A stretch of DNA of 64,000 bases from Argentina anserina (lineage: Eukaryota; Streptophyta; Magnoliopsida; Rosales; Rosaceae). Below are positions 11,321 to 21,135 of the stretch, piece after piece; within the stretch, counting starts at the first letter, position 1, and each line of letters opens with the position of its first letter. The position numbers and the translations under genes are program-made. Where the stretch lies: contig NC_065877.1 in assembly GCF_933775445.1 (NCBI RefSeq), positions 33,492,694 through 33,556,693 on the forward strand, in the 5' to 3' direction. A model generated the notes under the pieces. That model had not been told where the DNA came from, did no database searches, and saw only the letters and a program-made list of their open reading frames with translations.

Positions 11321-11689
11321 GCTAAAACAGACTACAGAACTCTACTCCGGCGTTTTTCGCCGGCACTCTGTCAACTCGGCCGGACAGATGTGAACCCTTT
11401 AGCTATAACATGAAGATGCTGAAGCCTGCTGTCTGAAAAGAGCTTCCCAATTATTCATCTTTCTCATCAACTGTGCATTAGGCCGTACGTAAGTAGATGA
11501 TCATATACAGTCTAAAATAATTCCCACTAGATTAACGCCAAAACAAAATTCCCACTTGGACATGCGTTTTACTAATTGATCTGCTACACGATATCGATTA
11601 AGAATCTAGGTCTGAATGTTATATGATTCTTTCTTATTTTACACTACTTATTTATCCTATGTACTAACTCATGGTCTAAGAAGGGGTTT

Positions 11690-12190
11690 CTTATTTTCTT
11701 TTTCTTTTTTTGAAAGGGATTTGGAACCCAATTTAGCTGAGAGGCACATCCCACGCCCGGTTTCATTTATTAAGACATAATATAAATTTTACAACGGGGA
11801 GACATCATAGAACCTAAATCTCGTGCTACATCAACAGAACGTGATAAATCCTCGTAGAAAACATTCTGAATGATAACATGAGTTTCTCATATCCAAACAG
11901 TATCAATATGAGATATGCAAGCAAGATGCGCTAACCTATCAGTTACACCGTTTGCTTCACGGTAGATATGTCTAACTCTGATAGACTGAAATGCAATAAA
12001 TAACTTTTACAATCATCAAACAACCCGACTTACCTCCGAATAATCTTTTGTCTCCCTATTCAGAGCAGCAATTAAAATGGCCGAATCACTCTCAACGTCA
12101 ATATCCGACCATCCTTGGCGAATCCCAAAATATAAGCCAGCTCTACACACTTCCACTTCCATATTTAGAACGAGTGTGCATGCCTAATTG
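11690..12190 (-). pseudogene. LINE 3' end relic with RNase H-like domain
   Basis: Read on the minus strand, broken frames give DVESDSAILIAALNRE followed by RHIYREANGVTDRLAHLA. These are the signature pieces of the RNase H-like domain (RVT_3 type) at the 3' end of plant non-LTR retrotransposons. Several stops interrupt it (for example before ETHVIIQNVFYEDLSRS). An A-rich tail is present as the T-rich run at about 11690-11717, which fixes the orientation. It is a 5'-truncated dead insertion between the mutase-like gene and the first KIN2-like gene. Confidence 0.75.
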
Positions 12191-12199
12191 GTTTCTTAA

Positions 12200-12681
12200 T
12201 TGATTGATTTAGTGGTCTTGATCCTGGTGATCATCAGCTAGTAAAAAGAAATATATAGAAGGATTCTGAAGGTAGGTAATCCATCATTCCATGCATGTTG
12301 ACAAACAACTTTCAATCTATATCTTTGTTTGTTTGACAGATATATAATTTGCAATCGTTGTGGAAAGTATCATTTGTCAACCGTTAGGAAAGTAATCAAA
12401 TTAAAGTATCGATCATCCGACAACAATCCAATTAAACTCAATGCTACCGGTGAGATATCAAACATCCATCAATTCTGAATATAAATTAACTCATTGATAT
12501 TATTGGCTATTCATGCTCTCTGAGTAGCAATTTATAACACACAAGCGGGGAAACTTTTCTTCTTGCAAAGTTGCAATTCAGAAGAAAGGTACAAACTCAA
12601 GAACAAAAATCAATGTGGAAATTAGAAATGTAAGAAACAAAACAAAAAGGCATGATGATCGAGATTCTTCATCGATCAGCT
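12200..12681. other. Intergenic spacer and 3' region of the KIN2-like gene
   Basis: AT-rich sequence with no gene. The part next to 12681 is the probable 3' untranslated region of the minus-strand KIN2-like gene; it shares CGGGGAAACTTTTCTTCTTG-type wording with the 3' flank of the second copy near 30660. Confidence 0.4.
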
Positions 12682-13154
12682 TCATTTGTTGCCTCCCATT
12701 GCATTCCTGACTGAATCAGCAGCTCCTTGTGCCTTTTGCTGCATTTGCTGACCAGCCTGTAACACAATAATTCAATAAATTAGCGATATTAAAAGTTACT
12801 TATAGTTTGGGACTGATACGAATACTTTATATAATGATAAGTAGTTCTGGAGTGAGAATAACAAACTGAGTATGAATATGTAGAACTTGATAGCTGAATA
12901 TATGAATAAATAAAATGGTTCGATTCACCATACATTTTGAACTGATTCCTTGGCAGATTGGGCAGCATTGCTTGCAGAGTCCATCAAGTTGCTGGCCTTC
13001 TCCTACATCAAACAATAATATGGTCGAAACAACAAAGCTTAATCACCATGCCAGCACCAGTTTAACCATGAAGTTTGATTATAATATAGATCCTCACCTG
13101 AGCCTGGCCCTTGGTCTGGCCAGCTTGGTAGCTTGCATTTTGGGAGTTGTCCAT
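12682..13154 (-). CDS. KIN2-like cold/stress-induced small hydrophilic protein, copy 1
   Basis: Small LEA-like peptide of the KIN1/KIN2 type, a cytosolic/nuclear family induced by cold, drought and ABA. The biochemical role is unproven, with membrane or protein protection usually proposed. Exons on the minus strand: 13154-13098, 13002-12934 and 12756-12682, closing at 66 residues. Visible are the start MDNSQNASYQAGQ, the QAQEKASNLMDSASNAAQSAKES core and QQMQQKAQGAADSVRNAMGGNK at the end. Ala, Gln, Lys and Ser dominate, there is no Trp, and an amphipathic helix is expected. It was missed as a long open frame because each exon is under 80 bases. It is closely related to copy 2 at 30780-31256. 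Confidence 0.93.
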
Positions 13155-13257
13155 TCTGATCTGTTTGTCTTTCTCTTACACAAACAACAAGAGGATAGTT
13201 TTAGGAGGCTGATTGAAACTCAAATTTTCTTTGATGAATTGTTGATATCAGAGAGGA

Positions 13258-13465
13258 GTATTTATAGATATAGCTTGTTAAATCAGATTGATGCCATTGC
13301 TTGACAAGTGTTTATAGCTACGTTTATGGTTATTGATCGATGGATATATAAGTTTCAGGCTGAAGACAAGGACCACGTACTACTTTCGAATGAGTTTTGT
13401 TTCCGGAATTCAACGTCAACGTGGCCGGAGATCTTTGTATACGGCAGCGGGATCGGTACGTGGTA
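13258..13465 (-). promoter_or_regulatory. Promoter of KIN2-like copy 1: TATA and ACGTG elements
   Basis: On the minus strand a TATAAATA box lies at 13259-13266, about 105 bases before the ATG. ACGTGG-type ABRE cores occur at about 13373-13379 (minus), 13419-13424 and 13458-13463. The segment around 13355-13370 (AAGTTTCAGGCTGAAGAC) recurs upstream of copy 2 at about 31430-31450, so the promoter was duplicated with the gene. ABA or cold responsiveness is inferred from these motifs. Confidence 0.55.
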
Positions 13466-13705
13466 TAATTTTCCTTGATTTGGGACAAACGTTCCTTCAA
13501 TCCTATCATTTATGGAGAACTCGGAAGTGAATTTCACTAAATCTTCTAAAAAAAAAAAATTTCGACCAGTAAAGTGAGAAACGATATTGAAGGTACAACC
13601 GAAATACAATATGCTGTATAGTACTTAATTTTTTGTTAGATAGAATAATTTACGGCTGGCATATATATTCATTATTTACGTACGTGTATATATATATATA
13701 TATAG

Positions 13706-14036
13706 AGTTTCTCGGCTGCGTACGTCCGCACCGTACGGATTCGACCACCAGCGACGCGCAACGACGGTGCCGACCAGCACAACTGCACTCCCTTCCTCTT
13801 AGCGCTCATGTATGTGCCGGTCGGAGCTGCAGCGCCGACGTGGCCAGCCGGGATCTCGAAATTTTAAATTTCTGGACACCGTGTAGAGATTTCGAGATTC
13901 CGGCTGGCACAAATAGGAGCGTCGTGAGGAGGGGAGTGCAGTTGTGCTGGTCGCCGCCGTCGTTACGCCTCGTCGGTGGCCGGAATCGCCGAATCCGCAC
14001 CGTACGGACGGTGCAGACGTCCGCATCTGAGAATTT
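13706..14036. mobile_element. Foldback MITE in a TA microsatellite, copy A
   Basis: The left end TCTCGGCTGCGTACGTCCGC is mirrored at the right end by TCTCAGATGCGGACGTCTGC on the other strand. The inverted arms extend about 150 bases each, around a centre near 13860-13900 (CTCGAAATTTTAAATTT...GATTTCGAG). TA repeats flank it (13688-13705 and 14036-14046). It is GC-rich against AT-rich surroundings and has no transposase. A related element sits in the OMT intron at about 22001-22238. Confidence 0.75.
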
Positions 14037-14421
14037 ATATATATATTTGGTACATGTTTGACGTATAATCTTATAAATTTTATTGAAAATAAGTAAATCC
14101 AACGAAAGCGATATATCGTTTTACCCCTCGACTGATACGATCCCGATAAGCGATATTTAGACCATTACTTATATGTAAGCATGATAATGATTACCATTTT
14201 TTTATAAATTATAATGGTAGCGATTCTAATAAAATCCATTCTAGTAAAAGTTTAGCATGTGTAAGTCAGCGAAGTAAACCGTTACGTTTCACTTATTTGT
14301 TAACACCCGCTTTTTTCTAGTGTAACTAATAAATTAAGTACTTACCTCAATCAAACTAAAGAGAACAATAATATGGGTGGCAGATTTTAATATTACTAAC
14401 TTTATAAAATCAATCAACCGC
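14037..14421. other. Intergenic spacer
   Basis: AT-rich sequence between two mobile elements. No gene or repeat was recognised. The final bases 14419-14421 (CGC) form the left target duplication of the next element. Confidence 0.35.
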
Positions 14422-15454
14422 CACTACTACAATATAGGGCAATTGCAACACTATAACCACATATCATGTGTTGCCATTAGAGATGTTACAATCCTTACAA
14501 AAAATGTCACATATCTCAACAAATGTGGCTTATACCCTATATAATAGTATAAAAAGCCACATTTTTTTAGATGAAAAATGTTTTGGTATCACAATATGGT
14601 GCCAGATTTCGCACCATAATCATATGTGGCATCCCACATCAACTTGTCACTTTAGAAATTAAAATAATTATAAAATATTTTTTTAGATGAAACGACAATC
14701 AGATTTTTGTTAATCAAACAATCAGATCTTTTTTAGCAATTAAAATAAATATATTTTTTACATGATTTTTTTATTTTTTTCATCACGATAATGCTTTCAA
14801 AATGTAGTAAATAAATTCATTTTTTAATGAAAATATGCTTGATATATACATATATGTATATATGTACGTGTGCATGTGCAAAAAAATATTCCGAGAAAAA
14901 TATAGACATGTGTGCGTGAAAAATATTTTAAAATAAAACTATTTTGTCATAAATAATTTTGTTAGAGATTTTTCAGATTTATTTAATTTAATTAATAATT
15001 TGATAGAGAATAAATGTTAATTGTAGTAATTAATGATAGCCCTTAATATAATTCATAAATATAAATAAAATTGAAAAGTCATGTATATATTAAATTTGAA
15101 AAAGACCTTGACATATAGGGCGTCAGAAAGATGTAAATTTTCTTTTATTACCATCATTATATGAAACAAATGTATTTATAGTAAATATATTTTTTATAAT
15201 AATTTAGATTCGTTGGATTAACAAGGATATGATGGTCTTTTCGTTTAAAATGAAATTTTAGAATTATTTTAATTACTCACATAGCTAGATGACGTGGCAT
15301 GCCACGTAAGATTATTACGCTAAATTTGGCACCATATTGTGGCGCCCTAGCAGTGCTATTTTTAAGATATGTGGCATTTCTTTATTGAAACACTTCTAAT
15401 GACAACACATTATATGTGGTCATAGTGTTGAAATTGCCCCATATTGTTGTAGTG
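14422..15454. mobile_element. Non-autonomous CACTA-type miniature element
   Basis: The 1,033-bp element begins CACTACTACAATATAGGGCA and ends with the complement of CACTACAACAATATGGGGCA. Terminal inverted repeats continue for well over 60 bases (ACACTATRACCACATATMATGTG) and, with gaps, for about 200. A 3-bp target duplication CGC flanks it (14419-14421 and 15455-15457). CACTA ends and a 3-bp duplication are defining for En/Spm-like elements. The interior is AT-rich with no transposase. It lies about 90 bp before the OMT pseudogene. Confidence 0.8.
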
Positions 15455-15547
15455 CGCATTGTCCTCTTCACGTGACTTTATGGATTTCATCTGATTATGT
15501 CATTCTTTGATTATTACTAAATTTAGTTTTTTAGGTGATAGTAATAT

Positions 15548-17791
15548 ATGGGGGCGCGGCTTAGCTCAGGGCACCATTCCTCTCTTTATATAAATGTTAG
15601 AACGTATACTTGTTTCCACAGAGATCGAAAACTTAAAATTGAAGCAGATGTGTGGAAGTACATGTTCGGCTTTGCTGACTCCATGGCTTTGAAATCTGCC
15701 GTGGAGCTCAGCATGCCAGATATCATACACTCTCATGGTCGTGCATTGCCCTTGTCGGATATAGCCTCGTCCTTCGACTCTTCTTCACCCGGTCTTGACA
15801 TCACATGCCTCTCGCGCATCATGCGGTTGCTGGTCCGCCGGAAAATCTTCACTGCACATCATGATGGTGAAGATTCCGGGGAAACTCTACATATTGACTC
15901 CCTTAGCTCGTTGAGATGACTCTTGCGTGACTCAGAGCTCACGCTAGCTCCGATGCTCCTCATGGAGAATGATGCTACTCTAATGGCTCCATGGCACTGT
16001 TTCAGCCAGTGTGTCTGTTGTAGATGAGAGATCTCACATCTAAAAAGTGACAAATAAAATAGAGATTATAAATGAGTGGATAATACCCAATTGTATCGAG
16101 ACCTTTAGTGATTAAAATCCAACACCTGTAAGGTGGCTAAGTTGGGACGGTATCGGCACAATTGGTCCACGGGCAACGCTTGTTGTTGTTTAACATGGTA
16201 TCAGAGCATGTCTTTCTCCAATCGCGCCTCCAATCTGTCATGGCCCCGAGTTAGGTGATATTTTGTCATGGGCCCGAGTTGGGTTCCATTATCATGTCAT
16301 ATGAGGGTTTCCAATTGGATTGTCACCAAGTGTCGTTGGTTACTTGACCTTAGTTTATTTCGTCCCAGTATGTGGGATGTTAATCTGTCATGTGCAGACC
16401 TAAAAATTAGATTGCACGTGAGGCGACGTGTTTGAGATGAGAGATTTCACGTCTAAAAAGTGACAAATAAAATAGAAATTATAAGTGGGTGAATAATACC
16501 CAACTGTACCGAGGTCTTTTATGATTAAAACACAACACTTGTGAGATGGCTAAGTTGGGACAATATCGGCACAGTTGGTCTACGAGCCATGTTTGTTGTT
16601 GTTTAACATGGTATCATAACGGGTCCCTCTCTAGTCGCGACTTCAATCTGTTGTGGGCTCGATTTGAGTGTCAATTTGTCATGGGTCTGAGTTGAGTTTC
16701 ATTTATCATGTCATAAGAAGGTTTCTGATTAGATTGTTACCAAGTGTCGTTGATTACTTGACCTTAGTTTATTTCGTCTCACTATGTAGGATGTTAATTT
16801 GTCACATGCAGACTTAAAAATTAGGTTGCACGTGAAGAGAAATGTTGGAGAGAAGAGATCACACGTCTAAGAAGTGACAAATAAAATAGAGATTATAAGT
16901 AGGTGGATAATATCCAATTGTACCGAGACCTTTTGTGATTAAAATCCAACACATGTAAGGTGACTAAGTTGAGACAATATCGGCACAATTGGTCCACGAG
17001 CCACGTTTGTCGTTGTTTAACAGTGTCAAGCAAGGTGGCTCATAAGTGCATGATCGCAATATATGACAATTCTTCCATGAAAACCCCGAGTTCAACCGAT
17101 TGTTCAACGACGACATGACATGGCGTGTACTGCTAAGATTACGATGAAAGCGATATTGTCCGGACATAAGGGTGGGTTTGATGATGCTGCAACACTGGTG
17201 GATGTTGGTGGTGGGACTGGAAGCGCGGTGGCAGAGATTGTGAATGCGCATCCCAGCGTTAAGGGCATCAACTTTGACCTACCACATGTAGTTGCAACAG
17301 CGCCGGTGTACCATAGGGTGTCGCATGTTGGAGGTGACATGTTTGATGAGGGTAGTATTCCAACCGCTGATGCAATTTTTTATGAAGGTAATTCAAACGC
17401 ATCACTACGAAAATGGTTCTTGAACAAGTATCTGTTTAATTATCGAACTAACACAATGCTACTCGATCTTGGACGAAATTTTCAGTGTCATGCACAACTG
17501 GAGTGACAACGATTGCGTCAAGATATTGAAGAACTGTCGGAAGGCAATACCTGAGAGAACTGGCAAGGTGATTATTGCGGACGTCATTCTGGAGCCAAAT
17601 GGTGATGGCATATTTGACGACACAGGCTTGGTGTTTGATCTTCTAATGATTGCACACACCTCAGGTGGAAAGGAGAGGACTGAGAGTGAATGGAAGAGGA
17701 TCTTGGAACAAGCTGACTTTCCTCGCTACAAAAACATCAAAATTCCTTCTTTATACCGTCCATTATTGAGGCATACCCTGTGTGAAAAATA
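15548..17791 (+). pseudogene. O-methyltransferase pseudogene interrupted by a TRIM
   Basis: Relic of a plant class II SAM-dependent O-methyltransferase, related to the intact gene at 21136. Similarity starts near 15636 with DVWKYMFGFADSMALKSAVEL (N-terminal dimerisation domain). It resumes after the insertion with ACTAKITMKAIL, TLVDVGGGTGSAVAEIV (SAM site), GINFDLPHVVATAP, HNWSDNDCVKILKN (catalytic His region) and SGGKERTESEWK. Damage: TGA at 15917-15919 where relatives have Trp, a 1,007-bp TRIM after 16015, a TAA at 17043-17045 just past it, frame changes near 17116 and 17750, and an extra T in the run near 17375. A degenerate intron lies at about 17390-17480 at the site used by the intact gene. 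The upstream Met at 15548 is not family-like. Confidence 0.9.
16016..17022 (+). mobile_element. Tandem TRIM retrotransposon, three LTRs and two interiors
   Basis: Three direct repeats of exactly 180 bp lie at 16016-16195, 16429-16608 and 16843-17022. Each begins TGTT and ends TTTAACA. They are separated by two interiors of 233 and 234 bp. Each interior opens at the primer-binding position: TGGTATCAGAGC at 16196-16207, complementary to initiator tRNA-Met, and a decayed TGGTATCATAAC at 16609-16620. The target duplication GTGTC flanks the whole array (16011-16015 and 17023-17027). Tiny interiors with no coding define a terminal-repeat retrotransposon in miniature. The array arose by one insertion followed by LTR-LTR recombination, or inserted as a multimer. 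Confidence 0.93.
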
Positions 17792-18668
17792 AGATCTTAC
17801 CATTGCTAATGTTTATCGAAAAAATAAATAAATTTGTGGTAAATTGTGCTACATAAGGTGTTTGCTTACGATCAACTAGGCAACTGAGTAATAACATGTG
17901 CAAGTTCGTGACATATGTGTGTGATACTGGACTTACCGGTTAGGTTTCTGCAGCTAGTATCAACGCCAATCAACAACTCTGTAAACAGATAAATAACACA
18001 ATTCATTGTGCTACATTTCATTCCACATTTTGCCAAACCGCCCAAACGCTTACAAGTTAAAATCAATTTCTTAAAGATATTATTACAAGTCAAAATCAAA
18101 TACTTTAGGATGATAAAACTACCAAGTACCAAGCCCTAAATTACAATCTGCACATTCATGGGTCGTGGGCATATCATTTATGTCCTTTTTACACAATTCA
18201 AAGAGATTAAGATATGGACATTTTTATAGTTCAAAATGGGTTGGGGTGTGTGAATTGTAATATATAATGTGCGAATTTCATTTTTAGGTAGTCAAATAGA
18301 TCCATCAAATAAATTAGGGAACACAATTAAATTCGTTGGTTTTTCTTTTATTGGGATCACAATATATTTTCAAAAAATTCGTAGACTCGACAACGTACAA
18401 GATTAATTTATGTGCGTCAAGTTTCTTGTTAATTTGTTTTACACTTTTACTCGAATGGCCAAGACTGTTCAAAATCTAATTAACTTTAATTAGCACCCCA
18501 CTCGGTTTTGGAGTTTATACACCTTAAAGACTCTTAATTACCTACTACGTCTTCAAAAAGGACTCTTACCTAATACCTACTACATTGTTGTTCGGTTATT
18601 GTCTATGCATCATTGCATCATTAGGAACATGTTACAGGATGTTCATTGAAACTCAAATTTATGAGCGG
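17792..18668. other. Intergenic spacer
   Basis: AT-rich flank downstream of the OMT pseudogene. An 86-codon minus-strand frame at 17872-18132 shows no recognised family. No RNA gene was recognised. Confidence 0.35.
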
Positions 18669-19240
18669 AGGTCATCTTCAGTAAGGAGAGTTATATTGGG
18701 GTCATGGTTATAATTTAGCCCTCAAGAATATTATTTTTTATTGAACCATCTCTAATAACATAAGGCTAAATTTTAGCTTTTTTAGAATTTTTATAGTTTT
18801 AAATAATGATTTCTAATTTTATGATTGATATATAAATAAGAATTGTTGGGGAAATTGAACCTTTTTTCTTCAAAATATACAAGTTACTACAATTACATAT
18901 GATTTTGTTTTAAAGAAAAATGAGATCACAATCACTAATTATATAGTAATTAAGCTGCTTAAATGTAAAGAATTTTTTTAATTTCCCACCACATGATCTC
19001 AACATGCATATAATTTAGGCTCTTAAATCTTCTTTTGAAAGGAGCCTCACTTGATAAACTCCTTCAATTGGAGGTGAATTGTGGTAGTTGGTTATGGGTC
19101 CCGTCAAGGCTAAAGAGCTATTATCCGGGCCAAATATAACCCTCTCTACCCCTTGGGCCCTATTACACTATGACCCATATGCTATTAGAGCTCATTTAGA
19201 GCTAGATAGCACACTCGAACTCCCTTATTGGAGATGACCT
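18669..19240. mobile_element. MITE-like element with AGGTCATCT ends
   Basis: The left end AGGTCATCTTCAGTAAGG is mirrored on the opposite strand at 19240 by AGGTCATCTCCAATAAGG, giving terminal inverted repeats of about 20 bases enclosing 572 bp. The interior is AT-rich and non-coding. No target duplication is clear, so the superfamily is unassigned (hAT or Mutator possible). Confidence 0.55.
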
Positions 19241-19429
19241 AATAAGCATAAGCATGACAATGAATGAATCTAATTTATAAAATTCCTAAAAAAAGAAAAA
19301 AAAGTCTTCCGCATTTTTAATTAGAGAAAGATAGCAAGGTAGATATATACGTCACGGTGTCGTGTATCAACCAAATACGGTAAGGTTGATCAAGCCCAAC
19401 TATTCAGATCCAGTCAAATCACAATAGAA

Positions 19430-19768
19430 ATAGCCTCACCGGCAGCGGGCATCGATCACCTCTCGCGCCTTATGTCTCTACCACAAATATGTCTTCCAAA
19501 CAACCACTAATACAAACCCAACTAAGTGTCTTCTCTGGCTCTCCGCAGTGAGGACCAAAGTCACCAAACCCTAGTCCCACTAGTGCTAACGATCGCTTGG
19601 GCACTTGGCCTAGATCAGGGCAATACCTAAGCAAAGGCATTTACAAATGGGGAATATGGCTTCGAAAATGCACAAAGGTTTAGCTGATTATATGATAGAA
19701 GATCTGATCATCTGAGAAAGTGGCTTCATAATAGTGATCAGAGCAGTGACATGTACATCTAGGAGACT
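19430..19768 (+). pseudogene. Ancient O-methyltransferase fragment
   Basis: This non-coding stretch aligns by eye with exon 1 of the intact OMT gene. GCCTCACCGGCAGCGGGCAT then CACCTCTCGCGCCTTATG corresponds to the gene around 21331-21368. CTCCGCAGTGAGGACCAAAG...CCCACTAGTGC corresponds to about 21462-21498, and TGACATGTACATCTAGGA to about 21647-21664. Many small indels destroy the frame. The match stops at 19768, where a separate repeat begins. It is the third and oldest OMT copy here, in the same orientation as the others. Confidence 0.75.
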
Positions 19769-20693
19769 AGGGCCCAATTTGGCATAGCTTCATGACCTGT
19801 TTTTGGAGGTGCTTCTGCTTTTCGGTCTAAAATATGGTGTTACCAAACACTTTCTAAAGTAGCTTTTGGTCCAAATCGATTCTCCTCAAAGCTGTTTTTG
19901 AGAAGCTACTCAACCCATGCTTTTGGAGCTACTTCTGCAAACACGGAGTGAATAGTACCTCATTTAAATGAATTACAATACACTACCTAATTTATCCTCA
20001 TACTTTTTCACAAATTCCCCTTTCTCTTTATCTTCATCGATAGAGTCCTCCATTTCACTGTGCTCCAAATTTGAACACCATGATTCTTTCACATATCTCA
20101 GCGTCAGCAACAACCAAACGTACTGATGAGAAGGAAACTAACGACGAAATTCTCCATGAATGACAAAGATGGGAGCTTCAGTCGAAATCAAAGGAAGAAT
20201 GAAAAGATTGAGAAGATTTGGGTTTGACAATTTACTTTGAGAGGAGCTTCATCTCCTGCCCTTTTAGTCTGTGTTTCATTGTCAATTTCTTTTCATTTGT
20301 ATTTTGATTTGGGATATATATTTGTTTTCATTTGTATTTGAGGGCTGAAATACAGTCAGCCACTCGAGCTCGATTGATTGCCGAAAGTATGCTTGCAACT
20401 GTGGGTAATTGGGTGAAGAGAAGTAAAATTAACTCATCTAAATAATGGGTAATTGGGCGAAGAGAGTTCCTCGTGGTGAGGCAAATTCATTATAAATTGG
20501 CCTAGGTTGTTGGGTAAATGGATATAATGGTACCCTTATCAGATTGAAAGTAGTAGTAAATTAGTAATAATTCCCAGAGAACTCCCAATGATTTAAAAAT
20601 TAATTATGATTTTAAAAATAGTTTATCAAACGACCGTTCGATGCTTTCTCTCAGAACAAATTCAAAAATCACAATAATACCAAACTAAGCCTA
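19769..20693. mobile_element. Possible MITE/PIF-like non-autonomous element
   Basis: It begins GGGCCCAATTTGGCAT, and the opposite strand at 20693 reads GGCTTAGTTTGGTATT, a partly matching inverted end of about 16 bases. GGGC...TTTGG ends are common in PIF/Harbinger and some hAT elements. The interior holds AGCTTTTGG and GAAGCTACT-type repeats but no coding. It abuts the OMT relic exactly where OMT similarity stops. Only a TA is shared by the flanks, so the limits are approximate. Confidence 0.4.
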
Positions 20694-20695
20694 AT

Positions 20696-20957
20696 TGTCA
20701 ATAATGCTTTCATAGAGAGGTTTCGTTTGGTATGGCTCACGTCGCTGAAAGTTAGTTTGAATGATTAATTTGGAAAAATCGAAGATCACATCCAAGTGAT
20801 CCAACCGCGCCGTCCTTCATCAAGACAGAATGTCAATAAATGCTTTCATAGAGAGGTTTCGTTAGGTATGGTTCATGTGGCTGAAAGTTGAATGATTAAT
20901 TTGGAAGATCAAAGATCACATCCAAGTGATCCAACCGCGCTGTCCTTCATCAAGACA
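20696..20957. repeat. Tandem duplication, 135-bp period, upstream of the OMT gene
   Basis: The block beginning TGTCAATAATGCTTTCATAG at 20696 recurs at 20831. Both copies run through ATCACATCCAAGTGATCCAA to CTTCATCAAGACA. Differences are a few substitutions and small deletions. It ends about 100 bases before the OMT TATA box, so it sits in the proximal promoter and doubles any binding sites it carries. Confidence 0.9.
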
Positions 20958-21057
20958 TCGTGAATAAAACCGCCTGACTGAGACAGCGAAATGCACCAAA
21001 CTTAATAAACACCATGACAAACGTTTTTGGTTTTCAGGTTCTTCGTCTATCTAACTG

Positions 21058-21065
21058 TATATAAA
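21058..21065 (+). promoter_or_regulatory. TATA box of the OMT gene
   Basis: TATATAAA lies 71-78 bases before the ATG at 21136. The duplicated 135-bp block lies just upstream. Confidence 0.6.
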
Positions 21066-21135
21066 CAAAGAAGGCCAGGGCTTGGAGAGTATGCATGCAT
21101 GTGCTGACAGAGATTAGAGAAGAAAAAAGAAATAT

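Noticed and set aside
12915..13304. 129-codon plus-strand frame
   Set aside because: Antisense to KIN2-like copy 1, crossing its exons, introns and promoter.
13633..14102. Plus- and minus-strand frames of up to 142 codons rich in Arg/Ser
   Set aside because: They arise from the GC-rich foldback MITE; both strands read similarly because the element is palindromic.
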